The notes beneath the pieces were generated by a model. That model was not told where the DNA came from. It was given only the letters and a program-made list of their open reading frames with translations, and made no database searches. A DNA stretch of 64,000 nt from JAJXWB01 sp964634325 (GTDB lineage Bacteria > Pseudomonadota > Alphaproteobacteria > Rhizobiales > Beijerinckiaceae): assembly GCA_964634325.1 (NCBI GenBank), contig CAZWJF010000009.1, positions 100,526 through 164,525 on the forward strand, in the 5' to 3' direction. The stretch's first letter is position 1, and each line of letters begins with the position of its first letter. The translations under genes and the position numbers were made by a program. Below, piece by piece: positions 45,634 to 53,803 of the stretch.

Positions 45634-46744
45634 GGCGGGGCTCTTGTGTCGGGCGGTCGACGACGCCGGCGTGGGGAGCGTCGAGACGCACGCGTTGACC
45701 GAGATAGGAATCGACCTGTTCGAATGTCGCGCGCCGCACGTCGTCGCCGCGTGCGTAGGCGCCGTACCAGGCGGCCGTCCACGCGAGCGCTTCGTCGAAA
45801 TCGAGCAGCGGGCGCCAGCCGAGCGTCGCGTTCGCGCGCGACGTGTCGAGCCGCAGGAGATTGGCTTCGTGCGGATGATGCGCCCGATCGTGCGTCCATC
45901 CGCCGTCGACGCCCATCGCGCGATAGAAGGCGTCGAGCAATTGCGCGACGTTGCGCTCGCCTTCGACGCCCGGACCGAAATTGAATCCGCCTGATACTCC
46001 CTCCTGCGTCAGCGTTCGTTCCGCGAGCAGAAGGTAGCCGTAGAGCGGCTCCAGCACGTGCTGCCAGGGCCGCACGGCGCCGGGGCTGCGAACCATCAGC
46101 TTTTCGCCGGCGATCCGAGCGCGCACGGCGTCGGGCAGGATCCGGTTTTCCGCGAAGTCGCCGCCGCCGATGACATTGCCGGCGCGCGCCGATACGACGC
46201 GTACGCCGGTCGCGGCGAGAAAGCTCTCGGAATAGGCGGAGGTCACGAGTTCAGCGCAGGCCTTGCTGCTGGCGTAAGGATCGCGGCCGCCGAGACGGTC
46301 GGTCTCGCGATAGCCCCAAACCCATTCCCGGTTGTCGTAGCACTTGTCGGTGGTGACCACGACGACGGCGCGCACGCTCGGCGTTCTGCGAACGGCCTCC
46401 AGCAGCGCGACTGCGCCCATCACGTTCACGCGGTAGGTCTCGACCGGATCGCGATAGCCCCAGCTGACCAGAGGCTGCGCGGCCATGTGGAACACGATGT
46501 CCGGTTCGCTCGCAGCCAGCGCCGCCTCGAGCGGGGCGAGGTCGGCGATGTCCCCGCGCCGGTCGTCGATCAGCGCCCCGGCGCCGATCATGTCGAACAA
46601 GCTCGGATTGGTCGGCGGCGCCAGTGCGTAGCCGGTCGCGCGCGCATTCAGCCGCTCCAGCATCGCCGACAGCCATGCGCCCTTGAAGCCCGTGTGGCCG
46701 GTGACGAAGACGCGTTTGCCGCTCCAGAAGGAGGAGGAGATCAC
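45614..46744 (-). CDS. rfbG: CDP-glucose 4,6-dehydratase RfbG
   Basis: RfbG (376 aa) converts CDP-glucose to CDP-4-keto-6-deoxyglucose with bound NAD+. Matches: FWSGKRVFVTGHTGFKGAWLS, VFHMAAQPLVSWGYRDPVETYRVNVMG, TTDKCYDNREWVWGYRE, the catalytic YASSK segment, and RPWQHVLEPLYGYLLLAE. The start is GTG at 46744, overlapping the RfbF stop as GTGA; a longer frame upstream is a shadow of rfbF. It performs the second of the three CDP-dideoxysugar steps. Confidence 0.95.
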   Translation of the reverse strand: MISSSFWSGKRVFVTGHTGFKGAWLSAMLERLNARATGYALAPPTNPSLFDMIGAGALIDDRRGDIADLAPLEAALAASEPDIVFHMAAQPLVSWGYRDPVETYRVNVMGAVALLEAVRRTPSVRAVVVVTTDKCYDNREWVWGYRETDRLGGRDPYASSKACAELVTSAYSESFLAATGVRVVSARAGNVIGGGDFAENRILPDAVRARIAGEKLMVRSPGAVRPWQHVLEPLYGYLLLAERTLTQEGVSGGFNFGPGVEGERNVAQLLDAFYRAMGVDGGWTHDRAHHPHEANLLRLDTSRANATLGWRPLLDFDEALAWTAAWYGAYARGDDVRRATFEQVDSYLGQRVRLDAPHAGVVDRPTQEPRHERKRA

Positions 46745-47511
46745 CAGCGCCTCCACTTCGCCTGGTCCGACGCCCATTCCTCTTCCAGGAACATCTTGTC
46801 GCGCAGCGTATCCATGGGATGCCAGAAGCCGTCGTGCAGATAGGCGCGCATCTGGTCCTCGTCGACCAGACTCGACATGGGGCCGCGCTCCCAGATCGTT
46901 TCGTCGCCCTCGATGCGGTCGATCACGCGCGGCGACAGCAGGAAGAAGCCGGCGCTGACCCAATCTTCGCGGTTTTCAGGCTTTTCGCGGAACGAGAGAA
47001 TTCGGTCGCCGGTCAGGTTGATCTCGCCGAACTGGCGCTTCGGCCGGACGGCGGCCACCGTAGCAAGCCTGCCGTGCGCGCGATGAAACGCAAGCTCCGC
47101 CCTGAGGTCGATGTCGGAGACGCCGTCGCCATAGGTCAGCGCGAAAACGTCGTCGTCTTGCAGATGGTCGCGGACGCGCTTGATTCGCCCGCCGGTCATC
47201 GTCCTTTCGCCCGTATCCACCAGCGTGACGCGCCAGGGTTCGGCGGTCTGGCGATGCACTTCCATGCGATTGTTGGCCAGGTCGAACGTGACGTCCGACA
47301 TGTGCAGGAAGTAGTTCGCGAAAAATTCCTTGATGTAATAGCCCTTGTATCCCAGGCAGATCACGAACTCGTTGAACCCCTGCGACGAGTATATTTTCAT
47401 GATGTGCCAGAGGATCGGCCGGCCGCCGATTTCGACCATGGGCTTGGGCCGGATCGTCGTTTCCTCGACGAGCCGCGTGCCTAGCCCGCCGGCGAGGATG
47501 ACGACCTTCAT
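46741..47511 (-). CDS. rfbF: Glucose-1-phosphate cytidylyltransferase RfbF
   Basis: RfbF (256 aa) makes CDP-glucose from CTP and glucose-1-phosphate, committing carbon to CDP-dideoxysugars. The nucleotidyltransferase signature VVILAGGLGTRLVEETTIRPKPMVEIGGRPIL is complete, with FVICLGYKGYYIKEFF and ALTYGDGVSDIDL following. It is the first gene of the tightly coupled rfbFGH-gtrA-membrane protein run. About 125 nt upstream, ending at cysNC, includes a locally AT-rich stretch where a promoter may lie. Confidence 0.96.
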   Translation of the reverse strand: MKVVILAGGLGTRLVEETTIRPKPMVEIGGRPILWHIMKIYSSQGFNEFVICLGYKGYYIKEFFANYFLHMSDVTFDLANNRMEVHRQTAEPWRVTLVDTGERTMTGGRIKRVRDHLQDDDVFALTYGDGVSDIDLRAELAFHRAHGRLATVAAVRPKRQFGEINLTGDRILSFREKPENREDWVSAGFFLLSPRVIDRIEGDETIWERGPMSSLVDEDQMRAYLHDGFWHPMDTLRDKMFLEEEWASDQAKWRRW

Positions 47512-47636
47512 GGGTTTCCGTTTCGCGTCTGCGCCGCGCGGGCGCTCCGCCGCGAATTTTCAGGCGAACTCACTTAAATTTCGGTGAATTTGGGCCCTGT
47601 CGCGGTAACAATTCGCGCCGGCCGACGTCGCTTTCG

Positions 47637-49511
47637 TCAGCTCAGGATTTTCAGGATCGCCTCGACGCAGGCGTCGGGATCGAGTTCGGCGGTCAGCAGA
47701 TGCGCCTCCGGCGCCTGCGGCGGCTCGTAGGGGCTGTCGACGCCGGTGAAGTTCTTGAGCTTTCCGGCGCGGGCGAGCGCATAGAGCCCCTTGGCGTCGC
47801 GCCGTTCGCACTCTTCGATCGGCGCGTCGACGAAGGCCTCCTTGAAGGTTCCTTCAGCGAACAGATTGCGCGCCATCTGCCGCTCGCTGCGGAAGGGCGA
47901 GATGAAGCTGACGAGCACGATCAGTCCCGCGTCCACCATCAGCCGGGCGACTTCCGCGACGCGGCGGATGTTCTCGACGCGGTCCGCCTCTGTGAATCCG
48001 AGGTCGCGATTGAGCCCGTGACGTACGTTGTCGCCGTCGAGCAGATAGGTATGGCGACCTTCGGCGTTGAGGCGCTTGTCGAGCAGATTGGCGATCGTCG
48101 ACTTGCCGGACCCCGAAAGGCCGGTGAACCAGACGCACTGCGGCGTTTGATGCTTCTGCGCCGCGCGCGAGGCGGGACGGACCTCGATCGCCTGCCAATG
48201 GATGTTGCGGGCCCGACGCAGGGCGAAGTCGATCGTTCCCGCGCCGACGGTCGCAAACGTCAGCTTGTCGATCAGGATGAACGAACCGAGCGAGCGATTG
48301 ACGCCATAAGGTTCGAACGGCAATTGCGCGCCCGTTGAGAACGTGATGCGGCCGATTTCGTTCAGGGCCAGCGTCTTGGTCGAAAGATGCGCGCCGGTGT
48401 CGACGTCTTCCCGATATTTGATTTCGGAAATCGTCGCAGTCGTTTCCTTTGCGCCGAGCTTGAGGAGATATTGGCGCCCCGCGGCCATCGGATTTTCGTC
48501 CAGCCACAGGAGCCGGCCTTCGAACTGATCGGCGGCCTCCGATGGCGCGGCGGCTGCGACGAGCGCATCGCCGCGGCTGATGTCGATCTCGTCGTCCAGC
48601 GTCAGCGTCACGGAATCGCCTGCGCGTGCGTCGACCGCCTGATCGAAGCCGCGGAGAATCGAACGAACGCGCGTCGTCGTTCCCGACGGTACGACGCGAA
48701 CCGGATCGCCGGGTCGGACCTCGCCTTGCGCGATCCGCCCGCAATACCCGCGGAAGTCGAGATTCGGACGATTGACGAACTGGACGGACATCCGAAACGG
48801 CCTGTCGACCGCCGCATCCCCGATCTCGATCGCGTCGAGTGCGTCCATGAGGCAAGCGCCAGCGTACCAAGGCGTCGCGGCGCTCTTGGTCATGACGTTG
48901 TCGCCGGCGAGCGCCGAAACCGGAATTGCGGCTATTGTCGCAAGATCGAAACCGGCGGCGAAGGCGCGGTAATCGTCGACGATCCGTTCGAACACGACGC
49001 GGTCGTAGCCGACAAGGTCCATCTTGTTGATGGCGAGAATGACATGACGCACGCCCATCATGGCGACGATGCGCGTATGGCGGCGCGTCTGCACGAGCAC
49101 GCCCTTGCGCGCATCGATCAGCAGGACGGCGACGTCGGCCGTTGAAGCGCCCGTCGCCATGTTGCGCGTGTATTGTTCGTGGCCCGGCGTGTCCGCGACG
49201 ATGTAGCGCCGGCGTTCGCTGGCGAAATAGCGGTAGGCGACGTCGATTGTGATGCCCTGCTCGCGCTCGGCTTGCAGGCCGTCGACGAGCAGGGCGAAAT
49301 CGATCTTCTCGCCCTGAGTGCCATATTGGCGAGAGTCGGATTCGAGCGATTGCAGCTGATCGTCGAAGATGCTCTTGCTTTCGAACAGCAGCCGGCCGAT
49401 CAGCGTGCTCTTGCCGTCGTCGACGCTGCCGCACGTGATGAACCGCAGCGTGGTCTTGTCGCGTTGCGCGGCGAGGGTCGCTCCGACCAGATGAGACGCA
49501 GGCTGCGGCAT
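47637..49511 (-). CDS. cysNC: Bifunctional sulfate adenylyltransferase large subunit / APS kinase (CysNC, NodQ-like)
   Basis: A 624-aa fusion. Residues 1-440 are the CysN GTPase: CGSVDDGKSTLIGRLL (P-loop), VADTPGHEQYTRNM (G3) and AINKMDLVGY (G4). Residues about 450-624 are APS kinase: WFTGLSGSGKSTIANLLD, DGDNVRHGLNRDLGF and SFISPFRSERQMARN. With CysD it turns sulfate into PAPS. PAPS feeds cysteine synthesis or, in rhizobial NodPQ-like settings, sulfation of glycans. It abuts the polysaccharide genes; no cysH or sulfotransferase is visible. Start overlaps the cysD stop (TGATG). Confidence 0.95.
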   Translation of the reverse strand: MPQPASHLVGATLAAQRDKTTLRFITCGSVDDGKSTLIGRLLFESKSIFDDQLQSLESDSRQYGTQGEKIDFALLVDGLQAEREQGITIDVAYRYFASERRRYIVADTPGHEQYTRNMATGASTADVAVLLIDARKGVLVQTRRHTRIVAMMGVRHVILAINKMDLVGYDRVVFERIVDDYRAFAAGFDLATIAAIPVSALAGDNVMTKSAATPWYAGACLMDALDAIEIGDAAVDRPFRMSVQFVNRPNLDFRGYCGRIAQGEVRPGDPVRVVPSGTTTRVRSILRGFDQAVDARAGDSVTLTLDDEIDISRGDALVAAAAPSEAADQFEGRLLWLDENPMAAGRQYLLKLGAKETTATISEIKYREDVDTGAHLSTKTLALNEIGRITFSTGAQLPFEPYGVNRSLGSFILIDKLTFATVGAGTIDFALRRARNIHWQAIEVRPASRAAQKHQTPQCVWFTGLSGSGKSTIANLLDKRLNAEGRHTYLLDGDNVRHGLNRDLGFTEADRVENIRRVAEVARLMVDAGLIVLVSFISPFRSERQMARNLFAEGTFKEAFVDAPIEECERRDAKGLYALARAGKLKNFTGVDSPYEPPQAPEAHLLTAELDPDACVEAILKILS

Positions 49512-50395
49512 CAGAAATAGCCTTCCTGCTTGCGTTGCTCCATCGACGCCGGCCGGTCGAAATCGATCAACCGACCCTGCCGTTCGGAGCTGCGTGCGGC
49601 GAAGGTTTCTGCGATGACCTCTTCAATGGTCGAAGCCTCGCTCTCGATCGCTGCGGTCAGCGGCCAGCAGCCGAGCGTACGGAATCGAACCTTGAGCATT
49701 TCGGGCTTTTCGTCCGGCTCGAACGGAAAGCGCTCGTCGTCGACCATCAACAGCTGGCCGTCGCGCCGCACGACCGGACGTTCCGCCGCGAGGTAGAGCG
49801 GAACGATCGGAATGTTCTCCTGATGGATGTATTGCCAGACGTCCAGTTCGGTCCAGTTGCTCAGCGGAAAGACGCGGATCGTCTCGCCGGGTTTGATATG
49901 CGTGTTGTAGAGCGACCAGAGTTCCGGGCGCTGGCTCTTGGGGTCCCAGCGATGGCCGGGCGCGCGAAACGAGAAGATGCGCTCCTTGGCGCGGCTCTTT
50001 TCCTCATCGCGTCGCGCGCCGCCGAAGACGATGTCGAACTTGTGGAGATCGAGCGCGTCCTTCAGCGCCTGCGTCTTCATCACGTCGGTATGGTAGTTGC
50101 TGCCGTGCGTGAACGGGCCGACGCCGGCCGCGACCCCTTCCGGATTGATATAGGTGAGCAGTTTCGCGCCGCTTTCGGCGACCATGCGGTCGCGATGCGC
50201 GTACATCGCCTTGAACTTCCAGCCGGTGTCGATGTGCAGCAGTGGAAACGGCGGCGGCGCCGGATAGAAGGCCTTGCGTGCGAGATGGAGAAGGACCGAC
50301 GAATCCTTGCCGATCGAATAGAGCATGACCGGATTGAGCGCGGACGCCACGGCTTCACGAATGATCTCGATCGATTCGGATTCGAGTGAACTCAT
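49511..50395 (-). CDS. cysD: Sulfate adenylyltransferase small subunit CysD
   Basis: CysD (294 aa) is the PAPS-reductase-fold ATP pyrophosphatase that forms APS from ATP and sulfate, driven by CysN GTP hydrolysis. The PP-loop is in VMLYSIGKDSSVLLHLARKAF, followed by HIDTGWKFKAMY, FGGARRDEEKSRAKERIFSFR and RVFPLSNWTELDVWQYI. GGGGGAA precedes the ATG. A possible 17-codon leader lies 45 nt upstream. Confidence 0.97.
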   Translation of the reverse strand: MSSLESESIEIIREAVASALNPVMLYSIGKDSSVLLHLARKAFYPAPPPFPLLHIDTGWKFKAMYAHRDRMVAESGAKLLTYINPEGVAAGVGPFTHGSNYHTDVMKTQALKDALDLHKFDIVFGGARRDEEKSRAKERIFSFRAPGHRWDPKSQRPELWSLYNTHIKPGETIRVFPLSNWTELDVWQYIHQENIPIVPLYLAAERPVVRRDGQLLMVDDERFPFEPDEKPEMLKVRFRTLGCWPLTAAIESEASTIEEVIAETFAARSSERQGRLIDFDRPASMEQRKQEGYF

Positions 50396-50440
50396 TTCCC
50401 CCGTCCGCAGGCCGGATGCGTCGCGACGTCAAAGCCAAGT

Positions 50441-50494
50441 TCAAGCCAGTGCGGCCGACGTCATGGTCGCCGATGTACTGAAGGCGGCGACCAT
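50441..50494 (-). CDS. Putative 17-aa leader peptide upstream of cysD
   Basis: On the minus strand a perfect AGGAGG Shine-Dalgarno (50500-50505) stands 5 nt before an ATG that opens the short frame MVAAFSTSATMTSAALA, ending in TGA at 50441-50443, 45 nt before cysD. The start codon itself lies in a 9-bp stem, ATGGTCGCC (50486-50494 on the minus strand) pairing with GGCGACCAT (50463-50471), which could hide it. No cysteine or methionine run marks a classic attenuator. Translation is a prediction from sequence. Confidence 0.45.
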   Translation of the reverse strand: MVAAFSTSATMTSAALA

Positions 50495-50575
50495 TTGTTC
50501 CTCCTAGTCGATCCATCTGGCGTTGCAAAGCGACCAAAGTCGATGCGCGCCCTGCGATGCAGGGACGTCACACCA

Positions 50576-51379
50576 TCACCTGCAGGCCCGGGCGCGAAGC
50601 AGCTCCGCTGTAGCTTCGTCGGCGGGATAGAATGTTTCGATCGCCAGCTCCGATAAGGTGATGTCGACAGGCGTGCCGAAGATTGTGATCGTCGAAATGA
50701 ACGAAAGGAGGCTGTCGCCGGATCGCAGAAAAAGCGGAACCGCGATCGCCGGCGCCTCGTTCGACGTGCGCTCGGACCGGGGCCGGCTCTGCGCGCCTGA
50801 AGGCGGCGCATAGGACAGGACCTCGTCGAGCAGGTCCGCGAGGCCGGCGTCGCCGCTCGTGGCGAACTGTTGTTGCAGACGCGCGACGAGATGCGCGCGC
50901 CATTCCCCGAAATTGACGATGTGCGGCGCAAGACCTTCCGGATGCAGCGCCAGACGCATCGCGTTGGGCTTGTCGAGCAGCGCCGGCGCGACGCCGTCCA
51001 GGAAGCCAGCGGCGCCTGCGTTGAACGCGACGATATTCCACAATCGGTCGACCGCTAGGGCAGGGAAGGGCGCACAGCCCGCCAGCACCGCGTCGACCGC
51101 GGCGCGCGCCGCCGACATCGCAGGATCGTCCAGCGTCCTTTCCGCGTAGAGCGGCGCGAAGCCCGCGGCGAGCAGGATGGCGTTGCGCTCGCGCAGCGGC
51201 ACGGCCAGCGTCTCGGCGAGATGCACGATCATGTCGCGCGAGGGCTGCGCGCGGCCGGTCTCCACGAAACTCAGATGGCGCGCGGAAATCTCGGCTTCGA
51301 GCGCGAGTTCGAGCTGGCTCATGCGCCGACGCTGGCGCCACTGGCGCAGGTATTCGCCTGCAGGTCGGTGGTATCCCAT
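50576..51379 (-). CDS. XRE-family transcriptional regulator with MmyB-like ligand domain
   Basis: A 267-aa regulator. The N-terminal helix-turn-helix is AGEYLRQWRQRRRMSQLELALEAEISARHLSFVETGRAQPS (residues about 8-48). The following region ALAVDRLWNIVAFNAGAAGFL is typical of the MmyB-like/PAS-type C-terminal domain seen in this XRE group. It is divergently oriented to the small membrane protein at 51503, with a 123-nt shared control region, so it probably regulates that gene and itself. Confidence 0.87.
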   Translation of the reverse strand: MGYHRPAGEYLRQWRQRRRMSQLELALEAEISARHLSFVETGRAQPSRDMIVHLAETLAVPLRERNAILLAAGFAPLYAERTLDDPAMSAARAAVDAVLAGCAPFPALAVDRLWNIVAFNAGAAGFLDGVAPALLDKPNAMRLALHPEGLAPHIVNFGEWRAHLVARLQQQFATSGDAGLADLLDEVLSYAPPSGAQSRPRSERTSNEAPAIAVPLFLRSGDSLLSFISTITIFGTPVDITLSELAIETFYPADEATAELLRARACR

Positions 51380-51502
51380 GTCCGCAATCTAGCGCGCCGG
51401 CGCGGCCATCCAATTACCTCGCGCGTAATCGACGCCAGCGTCCCCCTGGCTCAGGCTTTCTCCATTCCGCTTTCCGCAGCGGTCGAAGAAAGGAGAAGTT
51501 CC

Positions 51503-51898
51503 ATGCGCTTCGTCGTCCCGTCCCCGCTCTTGCGCAATGTCCTGATCGTCGACGCCGCCTTCAGCGGCGCGTCGGGCCTGACGCTCGCCGCGGCGGCCGA
51601 GCCGTTGGCCGCCGCCTTCGCGTTGCCGCACGCGCTCCTGCTGGGCGCCGGCGTGTTCTGCATGGTCTACGCCGTCATTGTCGGCTCGCTCGGCCTGGCG
51701 GCCATGCTGCCGCGCGGCCTCGTGTGGTTCGTCGTGGCGGGCAACGCGCTCTGGACGATCGAAAGTCTCGTCCTGCTCGCGCAAACCTCGCCGACGTCGC
51801 TTGGGATCGCCGCGGTCGTCGCGCAGGCGACGGTCGTCGCGGCGATTGCGGCGGGACAGTGGATCGGGCTGAAGCGGTCCGAGCCCGCGCCGGCCTGA
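51503..51898 (+). CDS. Small four-helix membrane protein, unknown
   Basis: A 131-aa protein, about 60 percent hydrophobic, with four predicted membrane helices (around residues 10-30, 40-62, 68-90 and 98-120). It has no catalytic motif. A strong AAGGAGAAG site precedes the ATG at 51503. Its divergence from an XRE-MmyB regulator is a recurring arrangement in Proteobacteria and suggests it is the regulated target. Function unknown. Confidence 0.78.
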   Translation: MRFVVPSPLLRNVLIVDAAFSGASGLTLAAAAEPLAAAFALPHALLLGAGVFCMVYAVIVGSLGLAAMLPRGLVWFVVAGNALWTIESLVLLAQTSPTSLGIAAVVAQATVVAAIAAGQWIGLKRSEPAPA

Positions 51899-51915
51899 CG
51901 CTTCGGCGTCAGCGC

Positions 51916-52419
51916 CTAACGGCCGATCAGCGGCGCGAATGCGGCGACGACCTGCTCGTAGACTTCCCGCTTGAACGGGATGATCAGGTCTGGCAATCGC
52001 GCCGCCTCTTCCCAGCGCCAGGCGTCGAATTCCGGCTTGTGGCCGGGGCCGGGATCGTGAATGTCGATTTCGCTTTCCTCGCCGGTGAACCGCAGCGCGA
52101 ACCATTTCTGCGTCTGCCCGCGATAGCCGCCGCGCCAGCTCTTCCTCGCCACATTGTTTGGCAGGTCGTAGGAATACCAATCCGGCGCTTCCGCCATCAA
52201 TTCGACCGAGCGAACGTTGGTCTCCTCGCGCAGTTCCCGGAGGGCGGCTGCGTAGGGCTCCTCCCCCGGGTCGATGCCGCCCTGCGGCATCTGCCATTCG
52301 TGTCCCGGCGCGACGTGCTCGGGTTGGCGCTTGTTCTTGCGGCGGCCGACGAAGACCAGGCCTTGCGGGTTCACCAGCATTACGCCGACGCAGGGGCGGT
52401 ATGGAAGCGACTTGGTCAC
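51916..52419 (-). CDS. rppH: RNA pyrophosphohydrolase RppH (Nudix)
   Basis: RppH removes pyrophosphate from the 5' triphosphate end of mRNA, triggering RNase E decay. The 167-aa protein carries the Nudix box GGIDPGEEPYAAALRELREETNV (GX5EX7REUXEEXGU) and the RppH starts YRPCVGVMLVNPQGLVFVGRR. The W-rich segment SYDLPNNVARKSWRGGYRGQTQKWF is typical. It overlaps the upstream deacetylase-like stop as ATGA and ends the long minus-strand run. Confidence 0.94.
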   Translation of the reverse strand: MTKSLPYRPCVGVMLVNPQGLVFVGRRKNKRQPEHVAPGHEWQMPQGGIDPGEEPYAAALRELREETNVRSVELMAEAPDWYSYDLPNNVARKSWRGGYRGQTQKWFALRFTGEESEIDIHDPGPGHKPEFDAWRWEEAARLPDLIIPFKREVYEQVVAAFAPLIGR

Positions 52420-53648
52420 GGGCGTCTGTTCTCGGCTTGCGGGGCGCTTGCACGCAACAATATGGCGCTCGCCGGCACGAGCGCGACGCCGCGCTTCTCG
52501 AGGCCGCGCGCGAAACGGTCGACGAGCGCGATGCTCTGGGGGATCGCGCTCGCCACGCCGAGCGCGTAGCCCTTCGTCCGCGCGATGGTCTCGAGCCGCG
52601 TCAGCGCGGCCTCGATGGACTCGGCTCGTTGGTCGGCGTCGATCACGACGTCGGCGCGCGCCATCGCCGCCCCGACGCTCGCGCCGACCTGGGCGGAAAG
52701 GGATTGCGGCGCCGATCCGTCGTCCACGAACGCGACGCCGCGTTGCGCCAGCTCGCGCAGCACCGGTGTGAGGGCCGCCGAATTGGACAGGAACCGCGCG
52801 CCGAGAAAATTCATCACCCCGACATAGCCGGTAAAGCGGCTCATCAGCCAGTGGAGGTCGCCGGTCAGCTCCTGATCGGAGGCGCGGGCGGTCAGCGTAT
52901 GCGGGCCAGGGTCGTTCTGGGGATAGTCGAACGGCTCCATGGGCGCCTGCAGAAACGCCTCATGCCCGCGGTCGCGCGCACGTGCGGCGAGGCTTTGCAG
53001 GTCGTTTCCGTAGGGGGCGAAGGCGAAAGAGATGTCGGCCGGCAGCCTGTCCATCGCCGCGTCGGTCGTCGTCGACGACAGCCCGAGGCCGCCCACGATC
53101 ACCGCGATGCGCGGCGCATCGCTCTTCAGCTTCTGCGACGTCACTACCGGGCGCGCGTAGACTTCATATGACTTCGAGCCGTCGGCGCCGATGCGCGGCA
53201 GCGGACCTGCGCGGCCGCGTTCGATCAGGCGCTTGTCAGGCGCCGGGGCGAGACTGACGCCCGAAGGCTGGTCGAGCTGGATGATCAGCGCGCCCGGCGC
53301 GCCGCCGCCGCCCGCGCGCGTCACTTTCACGCCCGACTGGTTCTCGACGTCCTGCGCAGTCTGGCGCTCGGAGTGCTGCAATTCGGTCTGCCGCTGGCCG
53401 ACGGTCCCTGTCGGCGCGCTATCGCGTTGGCTTGCGATCGGCGGCGGCGCGTAGGGTTCGATCTTCGCTACGACCCGCGGCCAGCCGCCGTTCGGGTCGC
53501 CGTACTTGAGGACGTAGGCGCCGGCGGAGAGGATCGTCGCGCTCGCGGCGACCGTCAGGATGGCCTTTGGCGAAATGCGCCGCTGCACGCCGGGCGTCGC
53601 CCGCTGTGGCGCGCCCTGGCCGAGAGGTTGGTGGAGTTCGTCCGACAT
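52416..53648 (-). CDS. Divergent polysaccharide deacetylase family protein (YibQ/DUF610)
   Basis: A 410-aa envelope protein: one N-terminal membrane segment (about 30-47, ILTVAASATILSAGAYVL), a low-complexity linker, then a NodB-like fold: RIAVIVGGLGLSSTTTDAAMDRLPADISFAFAPY, and FLQAPMEPFDYPQNDPGPHTL. The usual metal-binding residues of active deacetylases are largely replaced, so catalysis is uncertain. The ATG at 53648 (MSDELHQPL) is preferred to a longer frame. Genetic context with envC and ctpA suggests a cell-wall or division role. Confidence 0.85.
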   Translation of the reverse strand: MSDELHQPLGQGAPQRATPGVQRRISPKAILTVAASATILSAGAYVLKYGDPNGGWPRVVAKIEPYAPPPIASQRDSAPTGTVGQRQTELQHSERQTAQDVENQSGVKVTRAGGGGAPGALIIQLDQPSGVSLAPAPDKRLIERGRAGPLPRIGADGSKSYEVYARPVVTSQKLKSDAPRIAVIVGGLGLSSTTTDAAMDRLPADISFAFAPYGNDLQSLAARARDRGHEAFLQAPMEPFDYPQNDPGPHTLTARASDQELTGDLHWLMSRFTGYVGVMNFLGARFLSNSAALTPVLRELAQRGVAFVDDGSAPQSLSAQVGASVGAAMARADVVIDADQRAESIEAALTRLETIARTKGYALGVASAIPQSIALVDRFARGLEKRGVALVPASAILLRASAPQAENRRP

Positions 53649-53723
53649 CCGCCGATTTCCGCCGCCTTGAGCCACGTCGTCCCCGGGGCGCTCCACGCTC
53701 GCGAATCGGTCCCGCGAATCAGA

Positions 53724-53758
53724 CGCCCGGCGCGCATTCTGTCGATGCGGGCCGGGCG
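53724..53758. terminator. Strong imperfect palindrome between ctpA and the deacetylase gene
   Basis: CGCCCGGC (53724-53731) pairs with GCCGGGCG (53751-53758), and inside them GCAT pairs with ATGC around a 7-nt loop. It lies in the 155-nt gap between the two minus-strand genes and is the only sizable break in the envC-ctpA-yibQ-rppH run. It may be an attenuating terminator or an RNA processing stem. No T-tract is seen. Confidence 0.4.
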
Positions 53759-53803
53759 CGTCGAGGCGGCGAGAGCAGGGCGCGGCTGGACGCCGCGCCT
53801 GCG

